Part shown: one piece after another, positions 1 through 7,520 of the stretch
Layout: every line of letters starts with the position of its first letter
Numbering within the stretch: the first letter of the stretch is position 1
Assembly: GCF_938039775.1 (NCBI RefSeq)
Contig: NZ_CALHTQ010000012.1
Span: forward strand, 1 to 18,946
Reading direction: 5' to 3'
DNA: 18,946 bases
DNA from: an uncultured Mogibacterium sp.
GTDB taxonomy: Bacteria; Bacillota_A; Clostridia; Peptostreptococcales; Anaerovoracaceae
Notes under the pieces: model-generated
What the model saw: the letters and a program-made list of their open reading frames with translations, nothing else
What the model was told of the DNA's origin: nothing
Database searches by the model: none
Made by a program: the position numbers and the translations under genes

Positions 1-32
1 ACTATTCCCAAAATTATGATTTTAGGAATAGT
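1..32. repeat. Inverted repeat at window edge
   Basis: Two 14-base arms (1-14 and 19-32) around a 4-base loop pair perfectly except for one C/A mismatch. It could be a terminator of a gene lying outside the window or an element end. Neither flank shows a convincing T run inside the window, so its role is open. Confidence 0.45.
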
Positions 33-126
33 TATATCTCATTAGATTCATTTCTCCATCTATACTTATTTGCTTAAGTATGAAAATACCTTTATCTTCT
101 TTATATATCTTTTAATTATTTCCTTA

Positions 127-163
127 ATAAAAAACTACCTTAACTAAATTGTTCAGGTAGTTT
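127..163 (-). terminator. Intrinsic terminator of the DUF1097 operon
   Basis: On the minus strand a 9-bp stem, AAACTACCT / AGGTAGTTT (155-163 and 132-140) with a 14-base loop, is followed directly by TTTTTTATT. This is a standard Rho-independent terminator, about 90 bases after the stop codon of the last gene in the three-gene unit. The rest of 1-255 shows only AT-rich DNA and the edge inverted repeat, with no gene. Confidence 0.75.
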
Positions 164-255
164 CCTTATCATTCGTAACATATCAATACAGAAACATTTA
201 TTATATTACGAAGCATCTCATAGTCATTATTGACTTAAATTCTCACTTATTATCT

Positions 256-783
256 CTATTTATTATTTACCATCTTATGTATCTTATCTATCAAAGTCCC
301 GACGTAATAGACACCCACAACCATCGCTACTCCGATTTCAATTGTCATCCTTATTAATGGAGTTGTTGAATCTAGATTCATCGATAACATCGCTATCGCC
401 CATCCTGCTAGAAAACTTGGCAGATATACCAAACTGGGGAACTTTGCAGATATTATGACTGCAATAAATCCCAGTATAAATAAAGTAGACCAAAGTGTAA
501 TATTCGCGTTAATTGGTGATTTTTGCATTACGATTGTAGCAATTAATGACCATATATCTCCAGCGATATATCCGGCAGCTATTTTAAAGGAGTCTTCGGA
601 CTTATTGCCATTTGCACCATATATGCCGGCAGCTATAAGTGCTATAGGTCCAACGTGAACTCCTATATATGGGCTTATTACTGCCCATGTTGGAGGAAGA
701 ATTCCAACTAAGAGAGCAAGGGTAAGCACCTCTTTATACTTACCCTTGCTACCGTCGCAATTAAGATTTGCCCTTCTACTCAT
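256..783 (-). CDS. DUF1097 family membrane protein
   Basis: This 175-residue protein is strongly hydrophobic, with about six predicted membrane segments after a short polar N-terminus (roughly residues 20-38, 44-60, 66-86, 94-114, 118-136 and 145-165). The pattern, with the PP-W and GIYGANG stretches near the first two segments, fits the DUF1097 family of small inner-membrane proteins of unknown function (YcdZ-type). The ribosome site is weak (GGA about 8 bases before ATG), and the gene starts 13 bases after the EthD-like gene, so it is probably translated from the same message. It is the last gene of a three-gene unit ending in a clear terminator. The family call is from recognition; transport of a small molecule is only a guess. 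Confidence 0.7.
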   Translation of the reverse strand: MSRRANLNCDGSKGKYKEVLTLALLVGILPPTWAVISPYIGVHVGPIALIAAGIYGANGNKSEDSFKIAAGYIAGDIWSLIATIVMQKSPINANITLWSTLFILGFIAVIISAKFPSLVYLPSFLAGWAIAMLSMNLDSTTPLIRMTIEIGVAMVVGVYYVGTLIDKIHKMVNNK

Positions 784-796
784 ATTATTTCCGTTC

Positions 797-1669
797 TTAC
801 CTCATTGTTATATAGCCATGATAACCAGTCATATTATCTGATCTTGCTATATCTGATAAGAAAATTCCCGAGATTCCATATGACTTTTTGAGGTATGGGA
901 AATCCGTAGTCTCAGCCCAGGATGGCTTTTTTACTTTTTTAGCAGCCTTTTCTGTCGCTGCTACCCACGCGGACTGACATGGGAACCACATTTCAACAAC
1001 GCGATCAAAATCACAGCCATTTATTTCTTTTATTATCTTGCTAGATAAACATCTAATTACTTCATCCTGTTCTGTATAGGCTGGTAAGAATTCTTCCTTA
1101 AGCCACCTATCTCCTTCTTCAAGAGTAACACCCTCAGGGTAATGAACCATAAACTTCCATCTATAGTTTGGTCCATCTTCAACAGTTCTGCCTTCACCCT
1201 TGAAATCTTCTTCCCACCATACCGGAATAAATGCAAATATAAATGGAACTGTTCCTAATTCTTCGCTCCCTTTTGTAGCTCTCGCATCATCGCCTTCAAA
1301 ATTAACCTCTTCGGATTTATTAATTTTATGAGAGTTCCCCTCATCAGGCATATTATTTTGCCATATTAGTACATCCTTAGGAAAATACTCTGTCAGTGCC
1401 TTATGATGTACGAAATTTCTAATATCATTTGGATTTGCTAGCCAGTAGTGCTCTGTCATCTGCATTCTTACGGTACCAAATCTTTCACCACCTGGAGGTG
1501 TCGGAAGAGCCTGATAAAATGCATACTTTGACACATACGGCCCAAATTGCGAAATACTATCTGGAATATGGTACCTGTATAACCAATTTTCAAGCTTTAT
1601 CCTATAATCCTCATGGGCAAGATCAACGTATATTAGACTCCTGACTGGATAGAATTCTGGTCTATTCAT
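797..1669 (-). CDS. Hypothetical protein, possible tandem EthD-like (dimeric alpha/beta barrel) domains
   Basis: A 290-residue soluble protein with no signal peptide or membrane segment. Its two halves look like diverged copies of one fold. The first (about 8-90) has a beta strand, a helix with WLYRYHIPD, then strands ending in EHYWLANP. The second (about 165-245) has WKFMVHYPEG, a helix with WLKEEFLPAY, then strands ending in SAWVAATEKA. This strand-helix-strand pattern with a conserved H-x-P and a late aromatic-Ala segment recalls EthD-type dimeric barrels, which include small oxidoreductases and isomerases. A linker of about 35 charged residues separates the halves. A perfect GGAGGTG ribosome site precedes the ATG. 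It sits between two membrane protein genes with gaps of 15 and 13 bases. The fold is an inference; no activity can be named. Confidence 0.55.
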   Translation of the reverse strand: MNRPEFYPVRSLIYVDLAHEDYRIKLENWLYRYHIPDSISQFGPYVSKYAFYQALPTPPGGERFGTVRMQMTEHYWLANPNDIRNFVHHKALTEYFPKDVLIWQNNMPDEGNSHKINKSEEVNFEGDDARATKGSEELGTVPFIFAFIPVWWEEDFKGEGRTVEDGPNYRWKFMVHYPEGVTLEEGDRWLKEEFLPAYTEQDEVIRCLSSKIIKEINGCDFDRVVEMWFPCQSAWVAATEKAAKKVKKPSWAETTDFPYLKKSYGISGIFLSDIARSDNMTGYHGYITMR

Positions 1670-1684
1670 ACTAACACCTCCTAT

Positions 1685-2134
1685 TTATTCATGACAAATC
1701 GCTCTTGAAGCCTTGTCTGCTACGGGATACCATATCATCGCTATAATTAGTGTTGGAATATAACATGGTATAAAGCCAGCAACAACAGCAAACAAATAAT
1801 CATTCAACGTTCCATTACCAGCTATGAACACACCGAAAGCTGTCATTACTAAATCCAAGATAACTACAAAGAAAAAAGCTATAACAACATTTGCAAGAAG
1901 TCCAAACTTGAATGTATTATCTTCTGCGTACTTACTTGCGAATTTAAAACCTATCATACCAACAGGCAGAAAATTAATAAAAAATGTAAGTACATAAGCT
2001 AAGCAGAAGCTCGGAATAAATCTTTCCATTGTCAGATTACCACCTAGCGCAAGTGCTACCATAGTAACAACGATGCTGAGTGGTAAATCCATAATGAGTG
2101 CATATACTGCAGTTAGTTTCTTACTCTTTGGCAT
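1685..2134 (-). CDS. Tandem DUF2798-like membrane protein
   Basis: This 149-residue protein has four predicted membrane segments arranged as two similar halves. Each half has a segment beginning with a Pro or Asp and ending in a long hydrophobic run, then a second segment followed by a basic patch (FKFASKY in the first half, VADKASRAI in the second). That matches two copies of the small two-segment DUF2798 unit. I chose the ATG at 2134 (MPKSKK) because GGAGGG lies 7 bases before it; an upstream in-frame ATG at 2170 would place this Shine-Dalgarno sequence inside the gene. It is the first gene of the three-gene unit and follows the LysR-type gene after a hairpin. Function is unknown; a role in transport or sensing of a small compound together with the EthD-like protein is possible. 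Confidence 0.65.
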   Translation of the reverse strand: MPKSKKLTAVYALIMDLPLSIVVTMVALALGGNLTMERFIPSFCLAYVLTFFINFLPVGMIGFKFASKYAEDNTFKFGLLANVVIAFFFVVILDLVMTAFGVFIAGNGTLNDYLFAVVAGFIPCYIPTLIIAMIWYPVADKASRAICHE

Positions 2135-2195
2135 TGTAATACCCTCCATCCATAATAAAAAACAATCCATAGCTCAAAATCGTTAAAATCAAAAC

Positions 2196-2230
2196 GACCT
2201 TGTTTGTCTATATTTTAAACAAACAAGGTC
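2196..2230 (-). terminator. Hairpin between the LysR gene and the membrane operon
   Basis: A perfect 12-bp inverted repeat, GACCTTGTTTGT / ACAAACAAGGTC (2196-2207 and 2219-2230), has an 11-base loop. On the minus strand it is followed by GTTTTGATTTTAACG, a broken T-rich tail, so it probably terminates the LysR transcript. It lies between a regulator and the likely target operon and is perfectly symmetrical, so a DNA operator role is the alternative. Confidence 0.55.
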
Positions 2231-2275
2231 CCTTTGTATAATTGAATATTAGGTATGCTCTACATAACCGCGTTG

Positions 2276-3161
2276 TTATGAATCAGCTGAACAAGATATA
2301 ATCAGATCATATAATTCCCTAACCTCATCATTAGTGCTGTTCTTAATCATTCCAGCACAGATAAATTCTTTTTCTTGTAAATCAATTGATTCTAAATTCT
2401 TATCATTGAGATATCCCGTAAATTCATCGCAAATTGCAACACCAAGGTCATATCTTACACAATTAATCATCGATTCGAAATTATTTACGAACTGAATCTT
2501 TGGTCTGATGCCATATGGCTGCATATACATGTTAATACTCTTTGTAACTGTATCATCCATGATGCTCCAGGGCGCAAAAAATTTTTCATTAGCAAAATCT
2601 GCTGGACTGAGATTTCCTTTCATAGCTAACATATTTTGCTTGTTATATACGAGTTTCTTTCTGGTTTCGAGTATATTCCGAGATTCTATCTCTGCGAATG
2701 TGTCAAAAGTATTTTTTAGCGAAATTGCAATGTCAATCTCTTCCGTAAGTAGCAGCGTTGATACTTCCTTGGCACCGACATAATTAATCAATATATCTAC
2801 ATAACCATGTGAATCTCTATACTTTTTTATAGCGTTAGTAAGCCATGATGCAAAATCCCAACCTTCAAGTATCCCGATGGTTATTGTCTGAGCAGTAATG
2901 CCATCTAATTCAGATACTTCGTGTTTAATATTGCCCATTTCAGTCTTATATCGGCTAAAAAAAATCAAAATATCTCTTACCAGCCTCTGTAAGTTCTGTT
3001 CTCCTATTATTTCTAATGAATAGCTTAACCCCAAGCTCTCTTTCTAGAAGTGCAATTTGCTTGGAAATTGCAGGCTGTGATACAAAGAGTTCTTCCGATG
3101 TCTTGGTAAAGCTCGAATTAGTGGCTACGGCCATAAAATAATCTATTTGAAGGTCATTCAT
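2276..3161 (-). pseudogene. LysR-family transcriptional regulator, frameshifted at a T8 run
   Basis: The N-terminal part (from 3161) is a complete LysR winged helix-turn-helix: SSFTKTSEELFVSQPAISKQ, then LERELGVKLFIRN and LTEAGKRYF. It stops at TAG (2955-2957) directly after eight T (minus strand; A8 at 2957-2964). The rest of the protein, a LysR ligand-binding domain with TIGILEG and a DLGVAICDEF stretch near the end, continues one frame over to 2276. With seven T instead of eight the two parts join as RYFDFF-SRYKTEMG into a 294-residue protein, the usual LysR length. So the break is one base in a homopolymer: a mutation, a phase-variable tract, a slippage site or a sequencing error. The start at 3161 is favoured by GAGGTG just before it; the ATG at 3173 overlaps the preceding stop (TAATG) and is the alternative. 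A separate protein starting at 3034 is unlikely. Confidence 0.8.
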
Positions 3162-3172
3162 AATACACCTCA

Positions 3173-3895
3173 TTATGCTAAATATATATATTCAACAACT
3201 AAATCGCAAAGCTTTCCGTTTTCGTCATAACCAAAATAGACAGGATATCTTCCGTCTCCAAATCCTGATTGTATCATGGGAATTGAGAGTTCTGAATTTG
3301 GTATTTTAAAGTTTATCCAGTCTCCACCCTCTCTTTGATAATCTGGATTATCCTCAGCATTCTTTGCAAAAACCTCAGCAAAAAAATCATCATATATATT
3401 CTTGTTAGGATTTTCTGCATACCATTTATCTTTAAAATCACAGTATGCGTTCCTTGTCGCTACATCAACTATAGTTGCAAGACCAGCATCTACATTAAAT
3501 CCAAATATGCTATCATCGTCTACATCATCTAGGTTTTCATCACCCTTAAGTGCCTCGTAATAAATCTTCGGGAAGCTTTCTGTAAATCTCACTCTGCTTA
3601 GTGCGTACCTGTAGTGATCTTCTTCTAATTTTACAACTAACGTTTCAATTCTATATTTTCCCCTCGGCACAGATGTTAAATATGCTTTTTCATCTCTGTT
3701 TAGCCATACTAAGGGATCCCTTACGAGTATGTCTCCTGTAGGAAATTCAATTTCACCCATATCCAAAATGAATATCTCCTTGCCCTGAATTTCCTTCATG
3801 TCAAAGCACTTTGCATAGTTTACCGGTGATGTAAGCAGGTTCTTGACCGCTTCATACCTTTTCTTCCATTCAATTGATGGTTGCAGCTTTGCCAT
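3173..3895 (-). CDS. DUF4241 domain protein
   Basis: A 240-residue soluble protein. The C-terminal region, about 205-240, has the GDGRYPVYFGYDENGK stretch followed by LVVEYIYL, which I recognise as typical of DUF4241. Residues 40-100 hold the early strand region with the FPTGDILVRDPL and VPRGKYRIE motifs common to that family. Members are often found as immunity-like or SUKH-neighbour proteins in bacterial toxin loci, but no toxin is visible here. I chose the ATG at 3895 because AAAGGAG lies 5 bases ahead of it; the in-frame ATG at 3913 would put that site inside the gene. Its ribosome site lies inside the end of the preceding 43-codon ORF, whose stop is 1 base before this ATG, and its own stop overlaps the ATG at 3173. 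Confidence 0.75.
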   Translation of the reverse strand: MAKLQPSIEWKKRYEAVKNLLTSPVNYAKCFDMKEIQGKEIFILDMGEIEFPTGDILVRDPLVWLNRDEKAYLTSVPRGKYRIETLVVKLEEDHYRYALSRVRFTESFPKIYYEALKGDENLDDVDDDSIFGFNVDAGLATIVDVATRNAYCDFKDKWYAENPNKNIYDDFFAEVFAKNAEDNPDYQREGGDWINFKIPNSELSIPMIQSGFGDGRYPVYFGYDENGKLCDLVVEYIYLA

Positions 3896-3896
3896 A

Positions 3897-4028
3897 TTAC
3901 TCCTTTGTTTCATGCAAAATTATCCGTTCATTCCCCCAGGCATTCATTACTCGAAGGTAAGCACCGCAATAAACTCTACCTTCTTCTAATATGAATTTAT
4001 TACCTTCACATGCCTTTTCTTTAATCAT
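3897..4028 (-). CDS. Small hypothetical protein, 43 residues
   Basis: A short open frame, MIKEKACEGNKF...HETKE, runs 44 codons from ATG at 4028 to TAA at 3897. It starts 37 bases after the purH stop and ends 1 base before the DUF4241 start, so it would couple translation to that gene. GGTGA lies about 6 bases before the ATG, a moderate ribosome site. The composition is balanced for a protein (Trp, Cys, two Tyr, charged ends), unlike random AT-rich DNA. I do not recognise a family. It could be a real small protein, the remnant of a longer gene or a leader peptide. Confidence 0.45.
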   Translation of the reverse strand: MIKEKACEGNKFILEEGRVYCGAYLRVMNAWGNERIILHETKE

Positions 4029-4065
4029 CCAAATCACCAAATTTAGTATTAAAAACGATTAAAAT

Positions 4066-5253
4066 TTAGTGATGGAACAGTCTGAATCCTGTAAACGCCA
4101 TAGCTATTCCATACTTGTTACAAGAATCAATAACTAGATCATCGCGGGTCGAGCCTCCAGGCTGAGCAATATACGATACACCACTTTCATGAGCCCTGTC
4201 GATATTATCGCTAAATGGAAAGAATGCATCTGATGCTACTGATACGCCTGTAATCGCATCAAGAATCTGTCTTTTTTCTTCAACTGTAAAGACTTCAGGC
4301 TTCTCCGAGAATAATTCCTCCCAGTCAAAATCCCCTCTAGCTTCAGGAGTATCCTCCATAGCTATATATCTATCTATAAAGTTATCCTTACTAGGTCTCT
4401 TTGTCCCTTCCTGAAAAGGTAGATTCAGCACCTTTTCAGACTGTCTGAGATGCCAATTATCAGCCTTTGAGCCAGCAAGACGAGTGCAGTGAACTCTCGA
4501 CTGCTGACCAGCTCCTACTCCAATTGTCTGACCATCTGCTGCATATGCAACAGAGTTTGACTGTGTATACTTAAGTGCTATTAAAGCAATTACCAAATCA
4601 TCCTTAGCATCCTCTGGAATATCCTTGATTTCAGTCACTACTTCATTAAGGCAAGTTTTGTCTATTTTTATATCATTATGCTTTTGTTCAAAAGTAACTC
4701 CAAATACCTGCTTTGTCTCAACTTCAGGTGCTCTGAAATTCTCATTCACTTTGAGAATCAGATAATTTCCATTTTTCTTCTGCTTCAATACCTCTAGTGC
4801 TGCGTCAGTAAAATCTGGAGCAATTACACCATCAGAAACTTCTCTCTTAATTAGCTTCGCACATGTTTCGTCGCATGTATCACTCAAAGAAATGAAATCA
4901 CCAAATGATGACATACGGTCAGTCCCACGAGCCCTCGCATATGCTGTTGCAATCGGAGATTCATCTAGGCCGGCGATATCATCTACAAAACAAGCTTTTT
5001 TAAGCTTATCGCTCATAACTCTCCCAACAGCAGCAGACGATGGGCTTACATGCTTAAAAGAAGCTGCCGCAGCTTTTCCAGTCGCCTCCTTTATCTCACT
5101 TACTAGCTGCCATCCATTTAAAGCATCTAGAAGATTAATATATCCAGGTTTCCCATTTAAAACCTCAAAAGGCAATTCTGACCCGTCTTCCATGTACACA
5201 GAAGCTGGCTTTTGATTTGGGTTACATCCGTATTTTAATTCGATTTTCTTCAT
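4066..5253 (-). CDS. purH: AICAR transformylase (PurH C-terminal domain only)
   Basis: This 395-residue enzyme transfers a formyl group from 10-formyltetrahydrofolate to AICAR, giving FAICAR, the ninth step of de novo purine synthesis. It carries the whole transformylase domain: KYGCNPNQ at the start, the catalytic Lys67-His68 pair in SFKHVSPS, RGTDRMSSFGDF, the GAGQQSRVHCTRLAG stretch, DAFFPF and the terminal RLFHH. The IMP cyclohydrolase half (about 200 residues) that precedes it in ordinary PurH is absent, and purO upstream supplies that activity. From memory the sequence matches the C-terminal half of animal ATIC more closely than E. coli PurH. The ATG at 5253 has GGTGA about 6 bases ahead; a GTG at 5265 is the alternative start. 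It is separated from purB by about 120 bases with a hairpin and a possible weak promoter. Confidence 0.93.
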   Translation of the reverse strand: MKKIELKYGCNPNQKPASVYMEDGSELPFEVLNGKPGYINLLDALNGWQLVSEIKEATGKAAAASFKHVSPSSAAVGRVMSDKLKKACFVDDIAGLDESPIATAYARARGTDRMSSFGDFISLSDTCDETCAKLIKREVSDGVIAPDFTDAALEVLKQKKNGNYLILKVNENFRAPEVETKQVFGVTFEQKHNDIKIDKTCLNEVVTEIKDIPEDAKDDLVIALIALKYTQSNSVAYAADGQTIGVGAGQQSRVHCTRLAGSKADNWHLRQSEKVLNLPFQEGTKRPSKDNFIDRYIAMEDTPEARGDFDWEELFSEKPEVFTVEEKRQILDAITGVSVASDAFFPFSDNIDRAHESGVSYIAQPGGSTRDDLVIDSCNKYGIAMAFTGFRLFHH

Positions 5254-5290
5254 TTTATTCACCACTCATAACGATACGAAATTTCTTACT

Positions 5291-5317
5291 CTTATAATCG
5301 AGATAAGAGGCTATCAA
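5291..5317 (-). promoter_or_regulatory. Possible weak promoter for purH
   Basis: On the minus strand TTGATA (5312-5317) is followed after 15 bases by TATAAG (5291-5296). The spacer is short and the -35-like element falls partly in the loop of the hairpin described at 5301-5332, so this is only a candidate. Confidence 0.25.
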
Positions 5318-5332
5318 AACAGCCTCTTATCT
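5301..5332. repeat. Hairpin between purB and purH
   Basis: A perfect 12-bp inverted repeat, AGATAAGAGGCT / AGCCTCTTATCT, with an 8-base loop. The minus-strand tail (CTCGATTATAAG) is not T-rich, so it is a poor intrinsic terminator there. It may be an attenuator, an RNA stability element or an operator between purB and purH. Confidence 0.5.
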
Positions 5333-5373
5333 TATAAATTTTATTAATCAACTAATACTAAACTTGAAAATTT

Positions 5374-6810
5374 CTATAGATTAATTTCAGTTTCGATATT
5401 TTTCTGAGGATGACGTTCAATAATTGGATCAATAACCTCAGTAATTAGCTCTTCAACCTGAGATGGGCTTCTTCCCACATATAGAATTGGATCCATTGCC
5501 GATAGAATCTCTTCTTTAGATAGTCCAAATGTCTTATCTGCAGCAATTCTATCAACGAGATCATTATTAAGTCCGTCTCTCTTCACTCTTAGCGTTGCTT
5601 CATGAGAATGAACTCTAATCTGCTCATGAAGATCTTGCCTATTTCCACCCTTCTTTACAGCTTCCATCATAATATTTTCAGTAGCTATAAACGGAAGTTT
5701 TTCCATGGTACGAGCATTGATAACCTTAGGATATACAACCATATCACTCGTTATATTGATATACAGATTAAGAATACCATCAAGTGCAAGGAATGCCTCA
5801 GGAACTGAAATTCTCTTATTTGCTGAATCATCAAGGGTTCTCTCAAACCACTGTGTTGCAGCTGTAATTGCTGGGTTAAGCGAATCTACTATCACGTATC
5901 TTGCAAGTGACGTGATACGCTCAGACCTCATTGGATTTCTCTTATAAGGCATTGCTGATGAACCAATCTGGTTCTTTTCAAAAGGTTCTTCCATTTCTCC
6001 GAACGACTGAAGTATTCTTAAATCATTAGAGAACTTAGAAGCGCTCTGTGCAACCCCTGAAAGCGACGATAATATATTAGCGTCTACTTTACGAGAGTAT
6101 GTCTGTCCAGAAACCGGAACACATCCAGATACGCCAAATTCTTTTGCAATGATGTCATCTAGCTTCTTAACTTTAGATTCATCGTTATTGAAGAGATCCA
6201 TAAAGCTTGCCTGAGTACCTGTTGTACCCTTAGAACCAAGCATTTTAAGATCATCTAACCTTCTCTCAAGCTCGATTACATCGAGTGCTAGCTCATACAT
6301 CCATAGAGATGCTCTTTTACCAACAGTAGTTAGCTGTGCTGGCTGTAGATGAGTATACCCAAGACAAGGCATATCCTTATATTCTCTCGAGAATTTCTTG
6401 AGATTAGTTAATACCTGAACTGTCTTTTCAATGGTGAGTTCAAGAGCTTCCTTCATAAGAATCACATCTGTATTATCACCAACATAGCAAGAGGTTGCCC
6501 CTAAGTGGATGATAGCTTCAGCTTTAGGGCAACGCTTTCCAAATGCATAGACATGACTCATTACATCGTGACGAACTTCTTTTTCCCTAGCTTCTGCTAC
6601 CTCAAAATCAACCATATCCTTGTTATCAATCATTTCCTGAATCTGTTCATCAGTGATATCAAGGCCAAGTTCTTTCTCTGCCTTTGCTAAAGCAATCCAT
6701 AGCTCATGCCAAGTAGTAAATTTCTTCTTTTCGGAGAATATATACTTCATCTCCTTGCTCGCATATCTACTAGATAGTGGCGACATATACTGCAATCTGT
6801 TGGTTTCCAT
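5374..6810 (-). CDS. purB: Adenylosuccinate lyase
   Basis: This 478-residue enzyme of the fumarase/aspartase superfamily removes fumarate from SAICAR (giving AICAR) and from adenylosuccinate (giving AMP). Visible signatures are RHDVMSHV near residue 80 (His81), GATSCYVGDNTD at 104-115, GYTHLQPAQ at 151-159 with the likely general acid His154, and the flexible signature loop GSSAMPYKRNP at 283-293 holding the catalytic serine. It is longer than the ~430-residue B. subtilis type. From memory it resembles human ADSL (SPLSSRYAS, WFERTLDDSANKRI, VVYPKVI). The ATG at 6810 follows GGGGGA and overlaps the purO stop (TAATG), indicating coupled translation; an ATG at 6882 in the same frame lies inside purO and has no case. 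Confidence 0.95.
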   Translation of the reverse strand: METNRLQYMSPLSSRYASKEMKYIFSEKKKFTTWHELWIALAKAEKELGLDITDEQIQEMIDNKDMVDFEVAEAREKEVRHDVMSHVYAFGKRCPKAEAIIHLGATSCYVGDNTDVILMKEALELTIEKTVQVLTNLKKFSREYKDMPCLGYTHLQPAQLTTVGKRASLWMYELALDVIELERRLDDLKMLGSKGTTGTQASFMDLFNNDESKVKKLDDIIAKEFGVSGCVPVSGQTYSRKVDANILSSLSGVAQSASKFSNDLRILQSFGEMEEPFEKNQIGSSAMPYKRNPMRSERITSLARYVIVDSLNPAITAATQWFERTLDDSANKRISVPEAFLALDGILNLYINITSDMVVYPKVINARTMEKLPFIATENIMMEAVKKGGNRQDLHEQIRVHSHEATLRVKRDGLNNDLVDRIAADKTFGLSKEEILSAMDPILYVGRSPSQVEELITEVIDPIIERHPQKNIETEINL

Positions 6811-7520
6811 TAATCCCCCATTCTCTTGTTGTAAATCTTGACTTCTCGCTCTAGAGTCTCCGGATTGATCATCATAGTGCATAGAGAAATTTTATTATCT
6901 TCATTTAGGCTATTCCATATTATTTCACTAAATTCATCTAGCGAATCAGGAATGCTAACAAGCTTAGGTTCCCCTTCGAATGTCGGCAGCGGAGAATCAT
7001 TTCCTTCATACGTATGTATAAAATGAGCAACCCCTGTGCACGATGGGTATTCGTAGAAATACCTATGGCAATTTTTGCCCTGTCCATCTGAGTCCTTTAA
7101 AATACTCATCTTATACGAGCCATCTACAAGGCTTATCAGACCGCTAATTCTCGGAGTGAAATGCGGTGCATCAGGTTCGAAACACCTTGTTCTTAATGCT
7201 TCTTCAAAAGTTTGACTTTTGCTTAGAAACTCATCGACCGTATCTGTCTGATCACCATTTGTTACAATCAGATTCTTACCGTTTGTCTTGATTGGATAGT
7301 AGATAATGAGAGTAGGATCAATATCAGCATCCTTATCATATGGTGCGATTGCTACTCTATCATCTTCTTGATAAAAAATTCTATTACGACTATTTTCACT
7401 TCTTCCCATTATAAAATAGGCAACGGCAATCTTATTCGATGTTTTTCCAATAAGGATGCCCCTGCCCCAATAGTCATTAGAAGCGAGAAAATTAAGTTCA
7501 TTAATCTGTGTCTTATTCAT
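6810..7520 (-). CDS. purO: IMP cyclohydrolase, archaeal PurO type
   Basis: PurO closes the second ring of the purine, converting FAICAR to IMP, the final step of the pathway. The protein (236 residues) shows the family's N-terminal features: NDYWGRGILIGKT, then AYFIMGRSENSRNRIF at about 35-50, and the middle motif PHFTPRISGL near 120. The C-terminal third has GVAHFIHTYEGN. It is a little longer than the roughly 200-residue archaeal proteins. It begins inside the end of ruvX (8-base overlap) with AGGA just upstream, and its stop overlaps the purB start, so ruvX, purO and purB look translationally coupled. Its presence explains why the transformylase further down lacks a cyclohydrolase domain. 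Confidence 0.88.
   Translation of the reverse strand: MNKTQINELNFLASNDYWGRGILIGKTSNKIAVAYFIMGRSENSRNRIFYQEDDRVAIAPYDKDADIDPTLIIYYPIKTNGKNLIVTNGDQTDTVDEFLSKSQTFEEALRTRCFEPDAPHFTPRISGLISLVDGSYKMSILKDSDGQGKNCHRYFYEYPSCTGVAHFIHTYEGNDSPLPTFEGEPKLVSIPDSLDEFSEIIWNSLNEDNKISLCTMMINPETLEREVKIYNKRMGD

Noticed and set aside
2276..3034. A separate 252-residue protein starting at 3034
   Set aside because: Its first ~30 residues are the out-of-frame reading of the LysR DNA-binding domain; only the part after the T8 run is real, as the rest of the regulator.
4892..5215. Plus-strand open frame of 107 codons inside purH
   Set aside because: Antisense to conserved transformylase motifs, with no ribosome site or known family.
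5254..5373. Purine riboswitch ahead of purH
   Set aside because: The gap holds a single simple hairpin and no three-way junction or the conserved loop sequences I would expect.
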